DNA from: Nitrospiraceae bacterium
GTDB taxonomy: Bacteria; Nitrospirota; Nitrospiria; Nitrospirales; Nitrospiraceae
Assembly: GCA_013140715.1 (NCBI GenBank)
Contig: JABFSG010000062.1
Location: 1 to 64,000 of the forward strand
Direction of reading: 5' to 3'
Length of the DNA: 64,000 nucleotides
In this document: piece after piece, positions 35,917 through 43,860 of the stretch
Position numbering within the stretch: position 1 is the first letter of the stretch
How the letters are laid out: the number at the start of each line of letters is the position of its first letter
Made by a program: the position numbers and the translations under genes
Notes under the pieces: generated by a model
What the model was told of the DNA's origin: nothing
The model's input: only the letters and a program-made list of their open reading frames with translations
Databases searched by the model: none

Positions 35917-36201
35917 ATGAAGTCGCAGAAAGCACAAGCAGCAAGGGGAGGGAAGTCAAACTCGATTGTGCGTGACCAACCAGGCGCAGCCGCTCCGAAC
36001 AGCAAACCCGAGAGACCAGTGTTCGACGATCTGCATCGGCGCATTACCATACGGGCTTATGAGTTGTATGTCCAGCGAGGCTGCCGAGAAGGCTGTGCCG
36101 TGGAGGATTGGCTGGATGCAGAGCGGGAAATTACGAGCCATGCATCATTTTCAGCCTACTATCAGATAGGTGCTGCAGATGGTTTGCGAGAGTCGCCCTA
36201 G
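35917..36201 (+). CDS. DUF2934-domain protein
   Basis: 94 residues from the ATG at 35917, with GAAGGGGAA before it. After a basic, disordered ~40-residue start comes RITIRAYELYVQRGCREGCA followed by VEDWLDAEREI, the DUF2934 helical motif (A-Y-x-L-Y, G, D-W-x-x-A-E). Such proteins are small and cytosolic, with no known activity. Likely expressed from box D. Confidence 0.75.
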   Translation: MKSQKAQAARGGKSNSIVRDQPGAAAPNSKPERPVFDDLHRRITIRAYELYVQRGCREGCAVEDWLDAEREITSHASFSAYYQIGAADGLRESP

Positions 36202-36313
36202 CCCGTGTCGTGATTGCTACAACAACTGCACCGAAACGGGGACCCTCGTTTGTCAAAACGAAATCATGCACTGGCGATTATCTCGGTTCAGATAACGGAT
36301 ATCGTGCCACGGA

Positions 36314-36772
36314 ATGAAGCGTGGGAGAACACCGTGGACAGGAGTGATCGGAGAACCCTACATCCCGACACCCGCACAAGAGGAGGACATCCTGCTGACC
36401 ATTGAAACATGCATCGATGTCAACGTGTCGGTGCAGACTGCTCATGAGCAATGGTGGAAGTTTGAAAAATCACCCGAGTTGATGGAAGGCGTGAATCAGG
36501 GCAAGCACATCAATACCTGCCAGCTGCATGGGAAAACCAATATCGCAGGCGAGAGGGTGGTGACCTTCCACCCGATCTCGGATGTCATGTCAACGGTGGT
36601 CGTGCAATGCGTCTACCCCTCTGAGGAGGTCGTCGGGCAGGTGGAAGATGGAATGACCCTGTCGGCCGTACGTATGCAGAAAGAGCTGAAACGATTCAAA
36701 ACATTCGTGGAATCATCTACGCAAGTGAAACGAGACTGGCTCGCTTGCCTGCCGTACCACGCATTTTTTTAG
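36314..36772 (+). CDS. SRPBCC (polyketide-cyclase/dehydrase-like) protein with internal deletion
   Basis: 152 residues. The SRPBCC start is recognisable (LLTIETCIDVNVSVQTAHEQ then WWKFEKSPELMEGV) and so is the end (VVTFHPISDVMSTVVVQ and LKRFKTFVESS). Between them HGKTNIAGE runs straight into RVVTFHPISD. In related proteins about 30 residues with the central strands, usually W-x-A-E-I-T-E and R-I-A-W-R-S, lie there. The deletion keeps the frame but should break the fold. The gene may be a pseudogene. Confidence 0.6.
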   Translation: MKRGRTPWTGVIGEPYIPTPAQEEDILLTIETCIDVNVSVQTAHEQWWKFEKSPELMEGVNQGKHINTCQLHGKTNIAGERVVTFHPISDVMSTVVVQCVYPSEEVVGQVEDGMTLSAVRMQKELKRFKTFVESSTQVKRDWLACLPYHAFF

Positions 36773-37079
36773 CCGTCCTGCTGGCGTGCCTGTGGCGCGG
36801 AGCAATCGACGAAAATATAAGACGATCGACAACCTCAAGAAGTTTATGAAACTCTGAAGCTCAGGCGGTACGGTGTCTTGACGCAAGCAGTGAGGATGCT
36901 CTAGGGGAGGTGGTTCCCGATATCGAGAAACCCCACGGGCTGAAGCATTAACCAAGATCGTGATGGCCTCGTGGACCTCTGATCGGTTAGAAAGCATGAT
37001 CGTGCTTATCGATCTGAATCGGCACATAGGTCAGCAATGGAAAATGATTGTGTATTGAGGGATTCGGGGTCTTGGTGAT

Positions 37080-38519
37080 CTAGGCCGGAATTGTCTGGTG
37101 AGTTGAAGCCGGCAGGCGCAGGGTAAAGCTCGAACCCTTGTCGACTTGGCTTGTAACGGAGATTGATCCGCCGTGGGCTTCTACGATTTCTTTGACGATG
37201 GCGAGCCCAAGTCCGGTGCCACCGGAATCCTTCGCCCTACCCCGATCAGTTCGATAAAACCGCTCGAAGAGATGAGGAAGATGTTCTGGCTCAATTCCAT
37301 GGCCCGTGTCCTCGACAGTCAGAGCGATTCCTTCCCCGGCTGTCTGCAAGCGGACGGTTACGGCTCCACCAGATGGAGTATAACGAAGCGCATTGTCGAG
37401 TAGATTAATCAACGCTTGTTTGAGCCACTGTGCGTCGCCGAGGACAGGCGGGACCGATTGGGATTCGAATGACAATTTGATTCGGCATTCATCGAAAAGG
37501 ATAGTCAGTTCAGCCACGACATCGTGAATCAACGGTTCTAGGGCGAGCGGCGCGAGGTATACAGGAGGCTTGTCGCCAGAGAATTTCGCGAGGGTTAACA
37601 GAGCACGTTTCAGTGCAATGAGTCGTCCCACTTGCTCAAGGTTATTGATAACCACGTCGCGATATTCTTCAGCAGTCCTGGCTTTGAGGAGCGCGACCTC
37701 CAGATTCCCCTGCATGATGGTCAAGGGCGTACGTAACTCGTGAGCGGCATGATCGATGAAGCGCCGTTGGCTTTCAACGTTGCGTTGGAACCGGTCCATC
37801 ACGGAGTTAAACGCCTGCGCCAGCTGTAGCAACTCCTGATAAGGGGATTCCAGCGTCAATCGTTTCCCGAGTTCAACTTCGGAAATCGTTTCGGCGCTCA
37901 CGCTCAGCATCGCGATCGGCGTCAATACTTTTTGTGCGAGCCATCGACTGCCTATCCAGGCGACGAGAAGCATGGCTCCAGATCCAATGGTCAGCAAGAT
38001 CAAAAGACTCTTCATCGTGTTTCGGTAACGGCGCAGGGATGTTTCGGCCTGCAAGACGTACCGCAGCTGACCGTAGCGGGGAATGGAAATATATAAATGT
38101 CGAGCAGTCGTACCATCAGTTGCCTGGGCAGATTCATACACAGGGTTTCCGCTCCGGACCTGTTCGATCACCCAACCGGCAACCGACTGCTGTGGCACTG
38201 TATCAGACACTCTCCAGACGAGCCGGCCATCAGACGAGTAGATTCGGATGGAATGTGTGACCCCCTGGAATCCCTGCTGTTCTGTGTTGCGCTGAATCCT
38301 CTCGGTAGCTAACGAACGCTCCTCATTGGATTCTTCGAGGATGTTGGGATGTTGCTCAACGATCTTGGCGATCGTCTCCGCCAACGCCATGAGTCGGCCG
38401 TCCACATAACGGTCCAACAAGACCTCGACCCCGACATAGATTAGGACAGAAAAAGCGAGGAGAATTCCTGCCATCAGTATGACGGCAGACTTACTGGTTA
38501 CATCTCGGAGAGACTTCAT
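37080..38519 (-). CDS. Two-component sensor histidine kinase
   Basis: 479 residues. Two membrane helices (about 12-33 and 170-192) bracket a ~135-residue periplasmic sensor. HAMP follows (~190-245), then HisKA with HAAHELRTPLT (phospho-acceptor His), then HATPase with LINLLDNALRYTP (N), VEDTGHGIEPEHLPHLFERF (G1/F) and GGTGLGLAIVKEIV (G2). The ATG overlaps the regulator stop by 4 bp. The signal is unknown. The 307 bp between this gene end and the SRPBCC gene hold no supported feature. Confidence 0.93.
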   Translation of the reverse strand: MKSLRDVTSKSAVILMAGILLAFSVLIYVGVEVLLDRYVDGRLMALAETIAKIVEQHPNILEESNEERSLATERIQRNTEQQGFQGVTHSIRIYSSDGRLVWRVSDTVPQQSVAGWVIEQVRSGNPVYESAQATDGTTARHLYISIPRYGQLRYVLQAETSLRRYRNTMKSLLILLTIGSGAMLLVAWIGSRWLAQKVLTPIAMLSVSAETISEVELGKRLTLESPYQELLQLAQAFNSVMDRFQRNVESQRRFIDHAAHELRTPLTIMQGNLEVALLKARTAEEYRDVVINNLEQVGRLIALKRALLTLAKFSGDKPPVYLAPLALEPLIHDVVAELTILFDECRIKLSFESQSVPPVLGDAQWLKQALINLLDNALRYTPSGGAVTVRLQTAGEGIALTVEDTGHGIEPEHLPHLFERFYRTDRGRAKDSGGTGLGLAIVKEIVEAHGGSISVTSQVDKGSSFTLRLPASTHQTIPA

Positions 38520-39199
38520 GCGACCGGTTCCGGTTCCTCCAGCATATACCCGGCGCCGCGCACCGTGGCGATTAGCGGAGGTAGAAAGTCTCGGTCAATC
38601 TTCGCGCGTAGGGCCTTGATATGGGCATCCACAATGTTCGTCATGGGATCATAGCTGATGTCCCACACGTGTTCGATGATCGCCGTTCTCGTCAATACCC
38701 GATTCTTGTTTCGCAAGAGGAATTCAAGCAGGGCATATTCTTTATTGGTCAGCGTGATCTCTCGTCCGGCCCGCCAGACGCGGCGAGAAACCTGATCCAG
38801 TTTGAGATCGGCGGCTTTCAGGTGGGCCAACGGTTGTGGACCTCCCCGGCGCAACAAGGCACGGATTCGAGCCAGCAATTCTGCAAAGGCGAAGGGCTTC
38901 GGTAGAAATTGGTCCGCACCGGTATCGAAACCGGAGACCTTCGCCTCCACGGTGTTCTGTGCAGTCAACAGCAACACCGGCGTCACATTTCCCTTGGCAC
39001 GAACACGGCGGCAGAGCGTGAGCCCGTCAAGCTTGGGTAACATGATGTCGAGGATTAATAGATCGTACGGATTTGTCAAAGCCAATTGCAGTCCTTCTTC
39101 GCCATCAGCTGCAAAGTCCACTGCATACCGTTCTTCCTTCAGCCCTTTGCGGATAAAATGTGCAAGATCCAGATCGTCTTCAACCAGTAGTATTCGCAT
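38516..39199 (-). CDS. OmpR-family response regulator
   Basis: 227 residues from the ATG at 39199, which has AAGGGAG before it. Receiver domain: MRILLVEDDLDLAHFIRKGL, LLILDIMLPKLDGL (acceptor Asp) and FLPKPFAF (Lys). Winged-helix DNA-binding domain (about 130-225): ITLTNKEYALLEFLLRNKNR and VDAHIKALRAKI. Proteins of this type bind direct repeats with an 11-bp period, exactly what is found at its own promoter (39659-39701) and at four others here. The open frame extends 64 codons upstream to a well-placed ATG at 39391. Confidence 0.94.
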   Translation of the reverse strand: MRILLVEDDLDLAHFIRKGLKEERYAVDFAADGEEGLQLALTNPYDLLILDIMLPKLDGLTLCRRVRAKGNVTPVLLLTAQNTVEAKVSGFDTGADQFLPKPFAFAELLARIRALLRRGGPQPLAHLKAADLKLDQVSRRVWRAGREITLTNKEYALLEFLLRNKNRVLTRTAIIEHVWDISYDPMTNIVDAHIKALRAKIDRDFLPPLIATVRGAGYMLEEPEPVA

Positions 39200-39207
39200 G
39201 GGCTCCC

Positions 39208-39444
39208 TTATCCCCAAGTCATTATTAACCCGCAGGGACCACGATCCATCACCGACTGTGCGGAGTTCTTCGCCGCCCCTATTATGACATCTCTCAACTG
39301 GCCGGTCACTCTGGCGACAGTCGGTCGGGGTTTCGGCGGACTTTTGGGAATGGGTTCGCTCGGCAGAGAGTTGCTTCTCCATGTTATCCATTTACTTTCC
39401 TCCGTAACGTAGGCATTGCGTTCGTTTGCCATAAATCTCATCAA
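39208..39444 (-). CDS. Possible small protein ahead of the response regulator
   Basis: 78 residues, ending 8 bp before the regulator start. Composition is not unusual (…VTGQLRDVIIGAAKNSAQSV…) but no family is recognised. A competing frame from 39391, with a stronger ribosome site (GGAGG), runs into the regulator itself. Only one of the two can be right, or neither. Confidence 0.25.
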   Translation of the reverse strand: MMRFMANERNAYVTEESKWITWRSNSLPSEPIPKSPPKPRPTVARVTGQLRDVIIGAAKNSAQSVMDRGPCGLIMTWG

Positions 39445-39458
39445 GGGATCATTCCCTT
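39443..39458. promoter_or_regulatory. 16-bp palindrome in the regulator leader
   Basis: AAGGGA-TCAT-TCCCTT is a perfect inverted repeat in the transcribed leader between box E and the regulator gene. It could be an operator for another factor or an RNA hairpin. Confidence 0.35.
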
Positions 39459-39658
39459 AAATCCATCTCCGTACACATTCCGGGGCCTCAACCATATAGG
39501 ATGTCAAGATTTCCGCAACGTACATGGTATCAATCGAGGCGATGGTTATCGTGACGTTCCCCCTTCCGCCATTATCCATCGGCGGCTTGGACCGACGGGA
39601 TGGCTGGGTTTATTCGCAAGAACGGTTTCAGGTTCCACTCATCGCAATATTTATGGGT

Positions 39659-39701
39659 AGTGTAACGACTAAGTGTGAATGGGTGATGAAGCAACCGTGA
39701 A
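39659..39701 (-). promoter_or_regulatory. OmpR/PhoB-type box E with -10, facing the two-component genes
   Basis: Read on the minus strand: TTCAC (39701-39697), TTCAT (39690-39686) and TTCAC (39679-39675), 11 bp apart, then 10 bp, then TACACT (39664-39659). The spacing is identical to boxes A-D. It points towards the response regulator and kinase and suggests autoregulation, with a ~450-bp leader. No gene is supported in 39702-40048. Confidence 0.62.
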
Positions 39702-40048
39702 GAAATTCTAATAATTGGTGTTGGACTCCGTCAGCGGATGCCGGGCAGACGGTCAACATCGTTTGGGTGGAGTGCCGCATTCCCCAATCTCGGAGCTCAG
39801 GTCGCAATGTACTGAAGCAGTCTTAAGGGGTGTCTCTGCGCCTCACTATGCATGCGCGATACAAGCTGATTGGTTGTTTCGGTTAGCGATATTCACCGTG
39901 TTTCTTGGCGTACGATCTGAGTGAGGATTTCAATGATCTTCGGATGTCGATCAAGATGCGCAAAGCCAGGGGCGAAGTGGAATGAAGCTCGAACCGATTG
40001 ACTTCCCTCGCAATTTCACAAAGAAACATAGGCGTGACATTTTCCAGG

Positions 40049-40079
40049 TTGACTCTGTCCTAGCTAGGACTATTATAAT
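40049..40079 (+). promoter_or_regulatory. Promoter with palindromic operator upstream of the redox cluster
   Basis: TTGACT (40049-40054) and TATTATAATA (40071-40080) supply -35 and -10 elements with 16-19 bp between them. The spacer contains GTCCTAGCTAGGAC (40057-40070), a perfect 14-bp palindrome placed so that a bound repressor would block RNA polymerase. The NmrA-like gene starts about 250 bp downstream; no gene is seen between. No cognate regulator gene is adjacent. Confidence 0.55.
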
Positions 40080-40330
40080 AGGACCCTGGCTGGGTGGTTA
40101 TCGATGGCAATGGGCAAGGTGATAAGACAGTCGCGGAGGCGAGACATTTTTCTGGAATTATCGGAGAGTGCCTCTGCAGCATTGCGCTGTTAGTGGAGTC
40201 TCGGCGCGTCTCTAGTAGGGATTGCAGCTGAACTGGTGTGTACACAACGGGGAGAATTGAGGAGTATCATCTCCCGACGATCGGAATGGTAATAGCTTCC
40301 ATGAGGGCTAATGCGAAAGGAGAAGCTGCG

Positions 40331-41188
40331 GTGTTTGTCGTATTGGGTGCCACAGGACATACGGGGTCGGTGGTTGCAGAGACATTATTGGCCCGCAAGC
40401 AATCAGTGCGGGTTGTCGTACGCTCGGCAGAGAAAGGCGCTTCATGGCAAGAGAAGGGGGCGGAGATTGCCGTCGCATCGCTAGACGATCTGCCGGCATT
40501 GACGAAAGCCTTTCAAGGTGCGCAAGGACTTTACCTCTTGGTCCCGCCGAACTATGGAGCGTCGGCCTGGCTCTCGGAGCAACGGCAACGGATGGAGCAA
40601 GCGGCTGAAGCTGTGAAGGCGAGTGGAATTCCACACGTCGTGTTCTTGTCGTCAGTCGGCGGGCAGATTCCGGAAGGTACCGGTCCTATTCGCGCCGCTC
40701 GATACGGTGAGCAGAAACTGGGATCTGTTGGACAGAACCTGACGATCTTGCGTCCCTGCTATTTCATGGAGAATTGGGGACCTGGGATAGCTATGGTCAA
40801 GGGCCAAGGAATTCTGCCGACGTTCATTGCGCCAGCAGTCAAGATTCCGATGATTTCGACGAGAGACATTGGTCGAGCGGGAGCGGAATGTTTGATCGGG
40901 GGCGGCATGGGGAAGCAGATTGTAGAACTAGCCGGGCCGGAAGAATATAGCCCTGCGCAGGCGGCTGCTGCGCTCGGTCAGATCTTGGGGAAGTCTGTGT
41001 CGGCTCACCTTGCGCCTCTGAGCGCCGTGGTGCCGACCTTCAAATCATTCGGCTTCTCTGATGAAGCGGCACAGCTCTTCGAGGAGATGTATACGTCGTT
41101 CTCAAAAGGGGCGATCGGATATGAACAGCCCGCGTCGCTCGTGCGCGGGACCGTCACCCTGTCCGAAGCATTGCGAGGGATGGTCTAA
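40331..41188 (+). CDS. NmrA-like NAD(P)H-binding oxidoreductase
   Basis: 285 residues from a GTG at 40331 with AAAGGAG seven bases before it; the frame is open to 40238 but without a better site. VFVVLGATGHTGSVVAETL is the Rossmann GxxGxxG motif, and VVVRSAEKG fits an NADP-binding arginine. SDR-atypical/NmrA family; members act as quinone reductases or redox sensors. There is no YxxxK catalytic pair. First gene of an NmrA-pirin-FrnE run. Confidence 0.82.
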   Translation: MFVVLGATGHTGSVVAETLLARKQSVRVVVRSAEKGASWQEKGAEIAVASLDDLPALTKAFQGAQGLYLLVPPNYGASAWLSEQRQRMEQAAEAVKASGIPHVVFLSSVGGQIPEGTGPIRAARYGEQKLGSVGQNLTILRPCYFMENWGPGIAMVKGQGILPTFIAPAVKIPMISTRDIGRAGAECLIGGGMGKQIVELAGPEEYSPAQAAAALGQILGKSVSAHLAPLSAVVPTFKSFGFSDEAAQLFEEMYTSFSKGAIGYEQPASLVRGTVTLSEALRGMV

Positions 41189-41200
41189 GGAAGGAGGCAG

Positions 41201-42085
41201 ATGATGACGACGGTTGCGACGACCACCAAAGAGGTTTTCGGTGTCTATCGGCCCGGATCGACCCATATGGTCGGCGATGGCTTTCCTGTGCGCAATCTCT
41301 TTCCCAGCAACGACCTTGATCGAGCGGTGGACCCATTTCTTATGCTCGACTATGCGGGGCCGCGGTATTTTGAACCGACCGACCATCCGCGTGGTGTCGG
41401 CGAACATCCGCACAGGGGATTTGAAACAGTGACGATTCTCTATGAAGGAGTCGTCGCCCATCGCGACTCTGCCGGAAACGCCGGAGTGATCGGTCCCGGT
41501 GATGTGCAATGGATGACTGCGGCCTCCGGCGTCGTCCATGAAGAGTTGCACGAGAAAAAGTTCGCCAAGAAGGGCGGCACCTTGCAGGCCATCCAGTTGT
41601 GGGTCAATTTGCCCCGTGCGTCGAAAATGTCGGCGCCCGGCTATCAGACCATTCTCAACGCCGACATTCCGGCGATCGACCTCGGTGGTGGCGGAAAGTT
41701 GCGGGTAATCGCAGGGTCATTCCAAGGGCGGAAGGGGCCGGCCCGTACCTTTACACCAATACAGTTGTACGATCTTCAACTGAAGGCAGAGGCGCCTCTA
41801 TCTCTGACATTTCCCGACGGACACAACATGTCTCTCTTTGTCTTGCAAGGGAGCATCTCAGTGAATGGGTCATCCAATGCAGGAGAAGCAGAGTTAATCG
41901 TCTGTAAGCGTCATGGATCGCAGGTGACAATCGAAGCGCAGGTAGACAGTCGGCTCTTGGTCATGAGTGGCGAGCCGATTGAGGAGCCGATTGCCCGCTA
42001 TGGCCCCTTTGTCATGAACACACAAGCTGAGCTGGTTCAGGCCGTGCAGGACTATCAGGCAGGCAAGATGGGACATTTGTCCTGA
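41201..42085 (+). CDS. Pirin-family protein
   Basis: 294 residues, 12 bp after the NmrA-like gene, with AAGGAGG before the ATG. Bicupin protein. The N-terminal cupin carries the pirin metal site: DHPRGVGEHPHRGFETVTIL supplies histidines and VQWMTAASGVVHEE the later His/Glu. Some pirins are iron-dependent quercetin 2,3-dioxygenases; others are redox-linked regulators. The context of quinone/NADPH genes favours an enzymatic or protective role. Confidence 0.9.
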   Translation: MMTTVATTTKEVFGVYRPGSTHMVGDGFPVRNLFPSNDLDRAVDPFLMLDYAGPRYFEPTDHPRGVGEHPHRGFETVTILYEGVVAHRDSAGNAGVIGPGDVQWMTAASGVVHEELHEKKFAKKGGTLQAIQLWVNLPRASKMSAPGYQTILNADIPAIDLGGGGKLRVIAGSFQGRKGPARTFTPIQLYDLQLKAEAPLSLTFPDGHNMSLFVLQGSISVNGSSNAGEAELIVCKRHGSQVTIEAQVDSRLLVMSGEPIEEPIARYGPFVMNTQAELVQAVQDYQAGKMGHLS

Positions 42086-42155
42086 CGCTGTCGTTCGTTC
42101 CTCGTGAAACGTATCTCGTTGAAAGAGGACCGGGCATAAGAAGGTGGTCGATTCG

Positions 42156-42806
42156 ATGAATGAGCAGGATGTGCTGTTGCGAATTGAGATCTATTCAGAT
42201 GTCATCTGCCCTTGGTGCTACGTCGGGAAGCGTCGGCTTGAGCGGGCGTTGGGTCAATCGGATGGGGTGCAGGCGCAGATCAGCTGGCGGCCCTTTCAGT
42301 TGAACCCAACGATGCCGGAGGAAGGAATGGATCGGACCCTGTATCTAAAAGCCAAGTTCGGCAGTCTCGATGCGTTCGGTCAAATGAAGGAGCATCTTCT
42401 TGCGGCTGGAGTCGAGGAGCAGATTCCCTTTGCCTTTGAGAAGGTGCTGCGGACACCGAATACATTCCTAGCCCATCGCCTGATTCGGTATGTGGAACAG
42501 CAGGGCCGCCAGGATGCTGTTGTGGAATCGCTGTTCCGGGGGTACTTCACGGAGGGGGCCGATATCGGTTCAGTGCCGGTGCTCGGTCAACTGGCTGGTC
42601 GCGCCGGCCTCGATGTTGCTGCCGTTGAATCATTTCTGCGCAGTGAGGAGGGGACGACAGAGGTCAAGGCAGAAGAAACGGCCGGTCGCAAGCTCGGCAT
42701 TCACGGGGTGCCCTATTTCGTTTTCAACGGCAGTCTATCGCTCTCCGGGGCGCAGTCTCCCGATATCTTTCTGTCTGCCTTTCAGCAGGCCGAGAAGCGG
42801 TCCTAA
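42156..42806 (+). CDS. FrnE/DsbA-family thiol oxidoreductase
   Basis: 216 residues from the ATG at 42156; a GTG at 42144 is possible. IEIYSDVICPWCYVGKRRLE has the CPWC active site near residue 20, followed by the helical insertion of the DsbA fold and GVPYFVFNG with the cis-proline. No signal peptide, so it acts in the cytoplasm like FrnE of Deinococcus, a disulfide isomerase linked to oxidative stress. Third gene of the NmrA-pirin-FrnE run. Confidence 0.88.
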   Translation: MNEQDVLLRIEIYSDVICPWCYVGKRRLERALGQSDGVQAQISWRPFQLNPTMPEEGMDRTLYLKAKFGSLDAFGQMKEHLLAAGVEEQIPFAFEKVLRTPNTFLAHRLIRYVEQQGRQDAVVESLFRGYFTEGADIGSVPVLGQLAGRAGLDVAAVESFLRSEEGTTEVKAEETAGRKLGIHGVPYFVFNGSLSLSGAQSPDIFLSAFQQAEKRS

Positions 42807-42880
42807 CAGGCCACGGAAGAACTCAGTTTCAGACAATACACCGGTGGAGTTTCCCTATTGGTGCCGATGCCGACATAGCC

Positions 42881-43006
42881 GCAGGATGCTCAAAAAGGCC
42901 GTCCTGCAAGGCCGCAGCGAGTGAAGAGCTGGAGGTGTACCTTCTGGGTACGTTGAGGGTCTGAACGATGCGAGAACGATGGTGACAGGCTTTTTCAGCA
43001 CCCTGC
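42881..43006. repeat. Dyad repeat family, copy 2
   Basis: Outer arms GCAGGATGCTCAAAAAGGCC and GGCTTTTTCAGCACCCTGC are inverted copies with few mismatches. The inner dyad GTACCTTCTGGGTAC and the block GGCCGCAGCGAG are shared with the other copies. It fills the gap between the FrnE gene and the VOC gene, ending 15 bp before the latter starts, so it can also form a hairpin in the mRNA. Confidence 0.85.
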
Positions 43007-43021
43007 TAGAAAGGAAGGGGT

Positions 43022-43453
43022 ATGGTGGCTATCCAAGTCTATGGATGTAACCATATTGTGATTGAGGTGACCGACGCCAAGAAGGCGGTGAAGTTTTACT
43101 CCGATGTCTTTGGCTTGAAGATGCTGCGAGACGGTGAAGGCGCTGCTTGGTGTAAACTCGGCGAGCACCAATTCATGGCGATCTTTGAAGTGGAGAAACT
43201 CCAGCCGGATCGGATGAAACATTTTGGATTGATGGTCCGTGATGCCAAGCAGATCAAAGAGGTGCGACAGAAACTCACGAAGAAGTACAAACTCACAATG
43301 CACCCCAATTTCCGTTGCGACTTCCGCGATCCTTGGGGGAACCGGATTCAAGTGGGGGATCTGAGCGACGAATCGCTGGTTTGGCTGCTCCCCTATCAGG
43401 AAGTGCAGAAGGCCGGGATCACATTCACCAACAAATCGCATAAGGAGAAATGA
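43022..43453 (+). CDS. VOC-family (glyoxalase-like) protein
   Basis: 143 residues with GAAAGGAAGGGG before the ATG. VOC fold: NHIVIEVTDAKKAVKFYSDV, then MKHFGLMVRD and DPWGNRIQVGD. The metal ligands would be the His in NH, the His in KHFG and a residue near the end; the canonical GNxxEL glutamate is replaced (GNRIQV), so metal binding may be partial. It overlaps the SnoaL-like gene region at its stop. Confidence 0.8.
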   Translation: MVAIQVYGCNHIVIEVTDAKKAVKFYSDVFGLKMLRDGEGAAWCKLGEHQFMAIFEVEKLQPDRMKHFGLMVRDAKQIKEVRQKLTKKYKLTMHPNFRCDFRDPWGNRIQVGDLSDESLVWLLPYQEVQKAGITFTNKSHKEK

Positions 43454-43455
43454 TC

Positions 43456-43827
43456 ATGAGCGCGATCAATCTACAACAACGGCTGAACGATCTCTTCGGC
43501 TACATCCGGCAAGGCAAGATCGTTGAGGCCATGAGTGAGTTCTATGACAAGGAAACGGTGATGCAGGATAATGCTAATCCTCCGACCGTCGGCCAGGCTG
43601 CCAATGTCGAGCGGGAAAAGCAGTTCTTGAGCGGCGTCAAGGAATGGAAAGGGTTCAACGTGACGGCTTCGGCTGTGGGCGACAACGTGACATTCTACGA
43701 ATGCAGTCTGGACTTTATTGCCACCAGCGGCCAGCCGGTGCATATGGAGCAGGTCGTTGTGGCCAAGTGGAACAACGGCAAGATCGTGCACGAGCGGTTC
43801 TATTACGATACCGGTGCGAAAAAGTAA
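43456..43827 (+). CDS. SnoaL-like (NTF2-fold) protein
   Basis: 123 residues from the ATG at 43456, eight bases after AAGGAG; an ATG at 43450 is too close to that site. The cone-shaped NTF2 fold is suggested by MSEFYDKETVMQDNANPPTV, the FLSGVKEWKGFNV stretch and VVAKWNNGKIVHERFYYD. Proteins of this family bind or isomerise small hydrophobic molecules. The substrate is unknown. Part of the VOC-SnoaL-Rieske run. Confidence 0.75.
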   Translation: MSAINLQQRLNDLFGYIRQGKIVEAMSEFYDKETVMQDNANPPTVGQAANVEREKQFLSGVKEWKGFNVTASAVGDNVTFYECSLDFIATSGQPVHMEQVVVAKWNNGKIVHERFYYDTGAKK

Positions 43828-43860
43828 GGCGCCGTGACTGCATCTTCGAGGGAGCCTGTC

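Noticed and set aside
36773-37079. Possible short coding remnant (A-L-T-K-I-V-M-A-S-W) between the SRPBCC and kinase genes
   Set aside because: No start or ribosome site and too short to place in a family.
38802-39287. 161-codon plus-strand frame over the response regulator
   Set aside because: Antisense shadow; serine/arginine-rich, no family pattern.
39715-39924. 69-codon plus-strand frame between box E and the redox promoter
   Set aside because: No ribosome site and no recognisable pattern; treated as non-coding.
42881-43006. Dyad repeat copy 2 as a plain transcription terminator
   Set aside because: The stems are interrupted and the same complex layout recurs at three other places, including inside bioB, so it is better described as a repeat element, though it could also slow polymerase.
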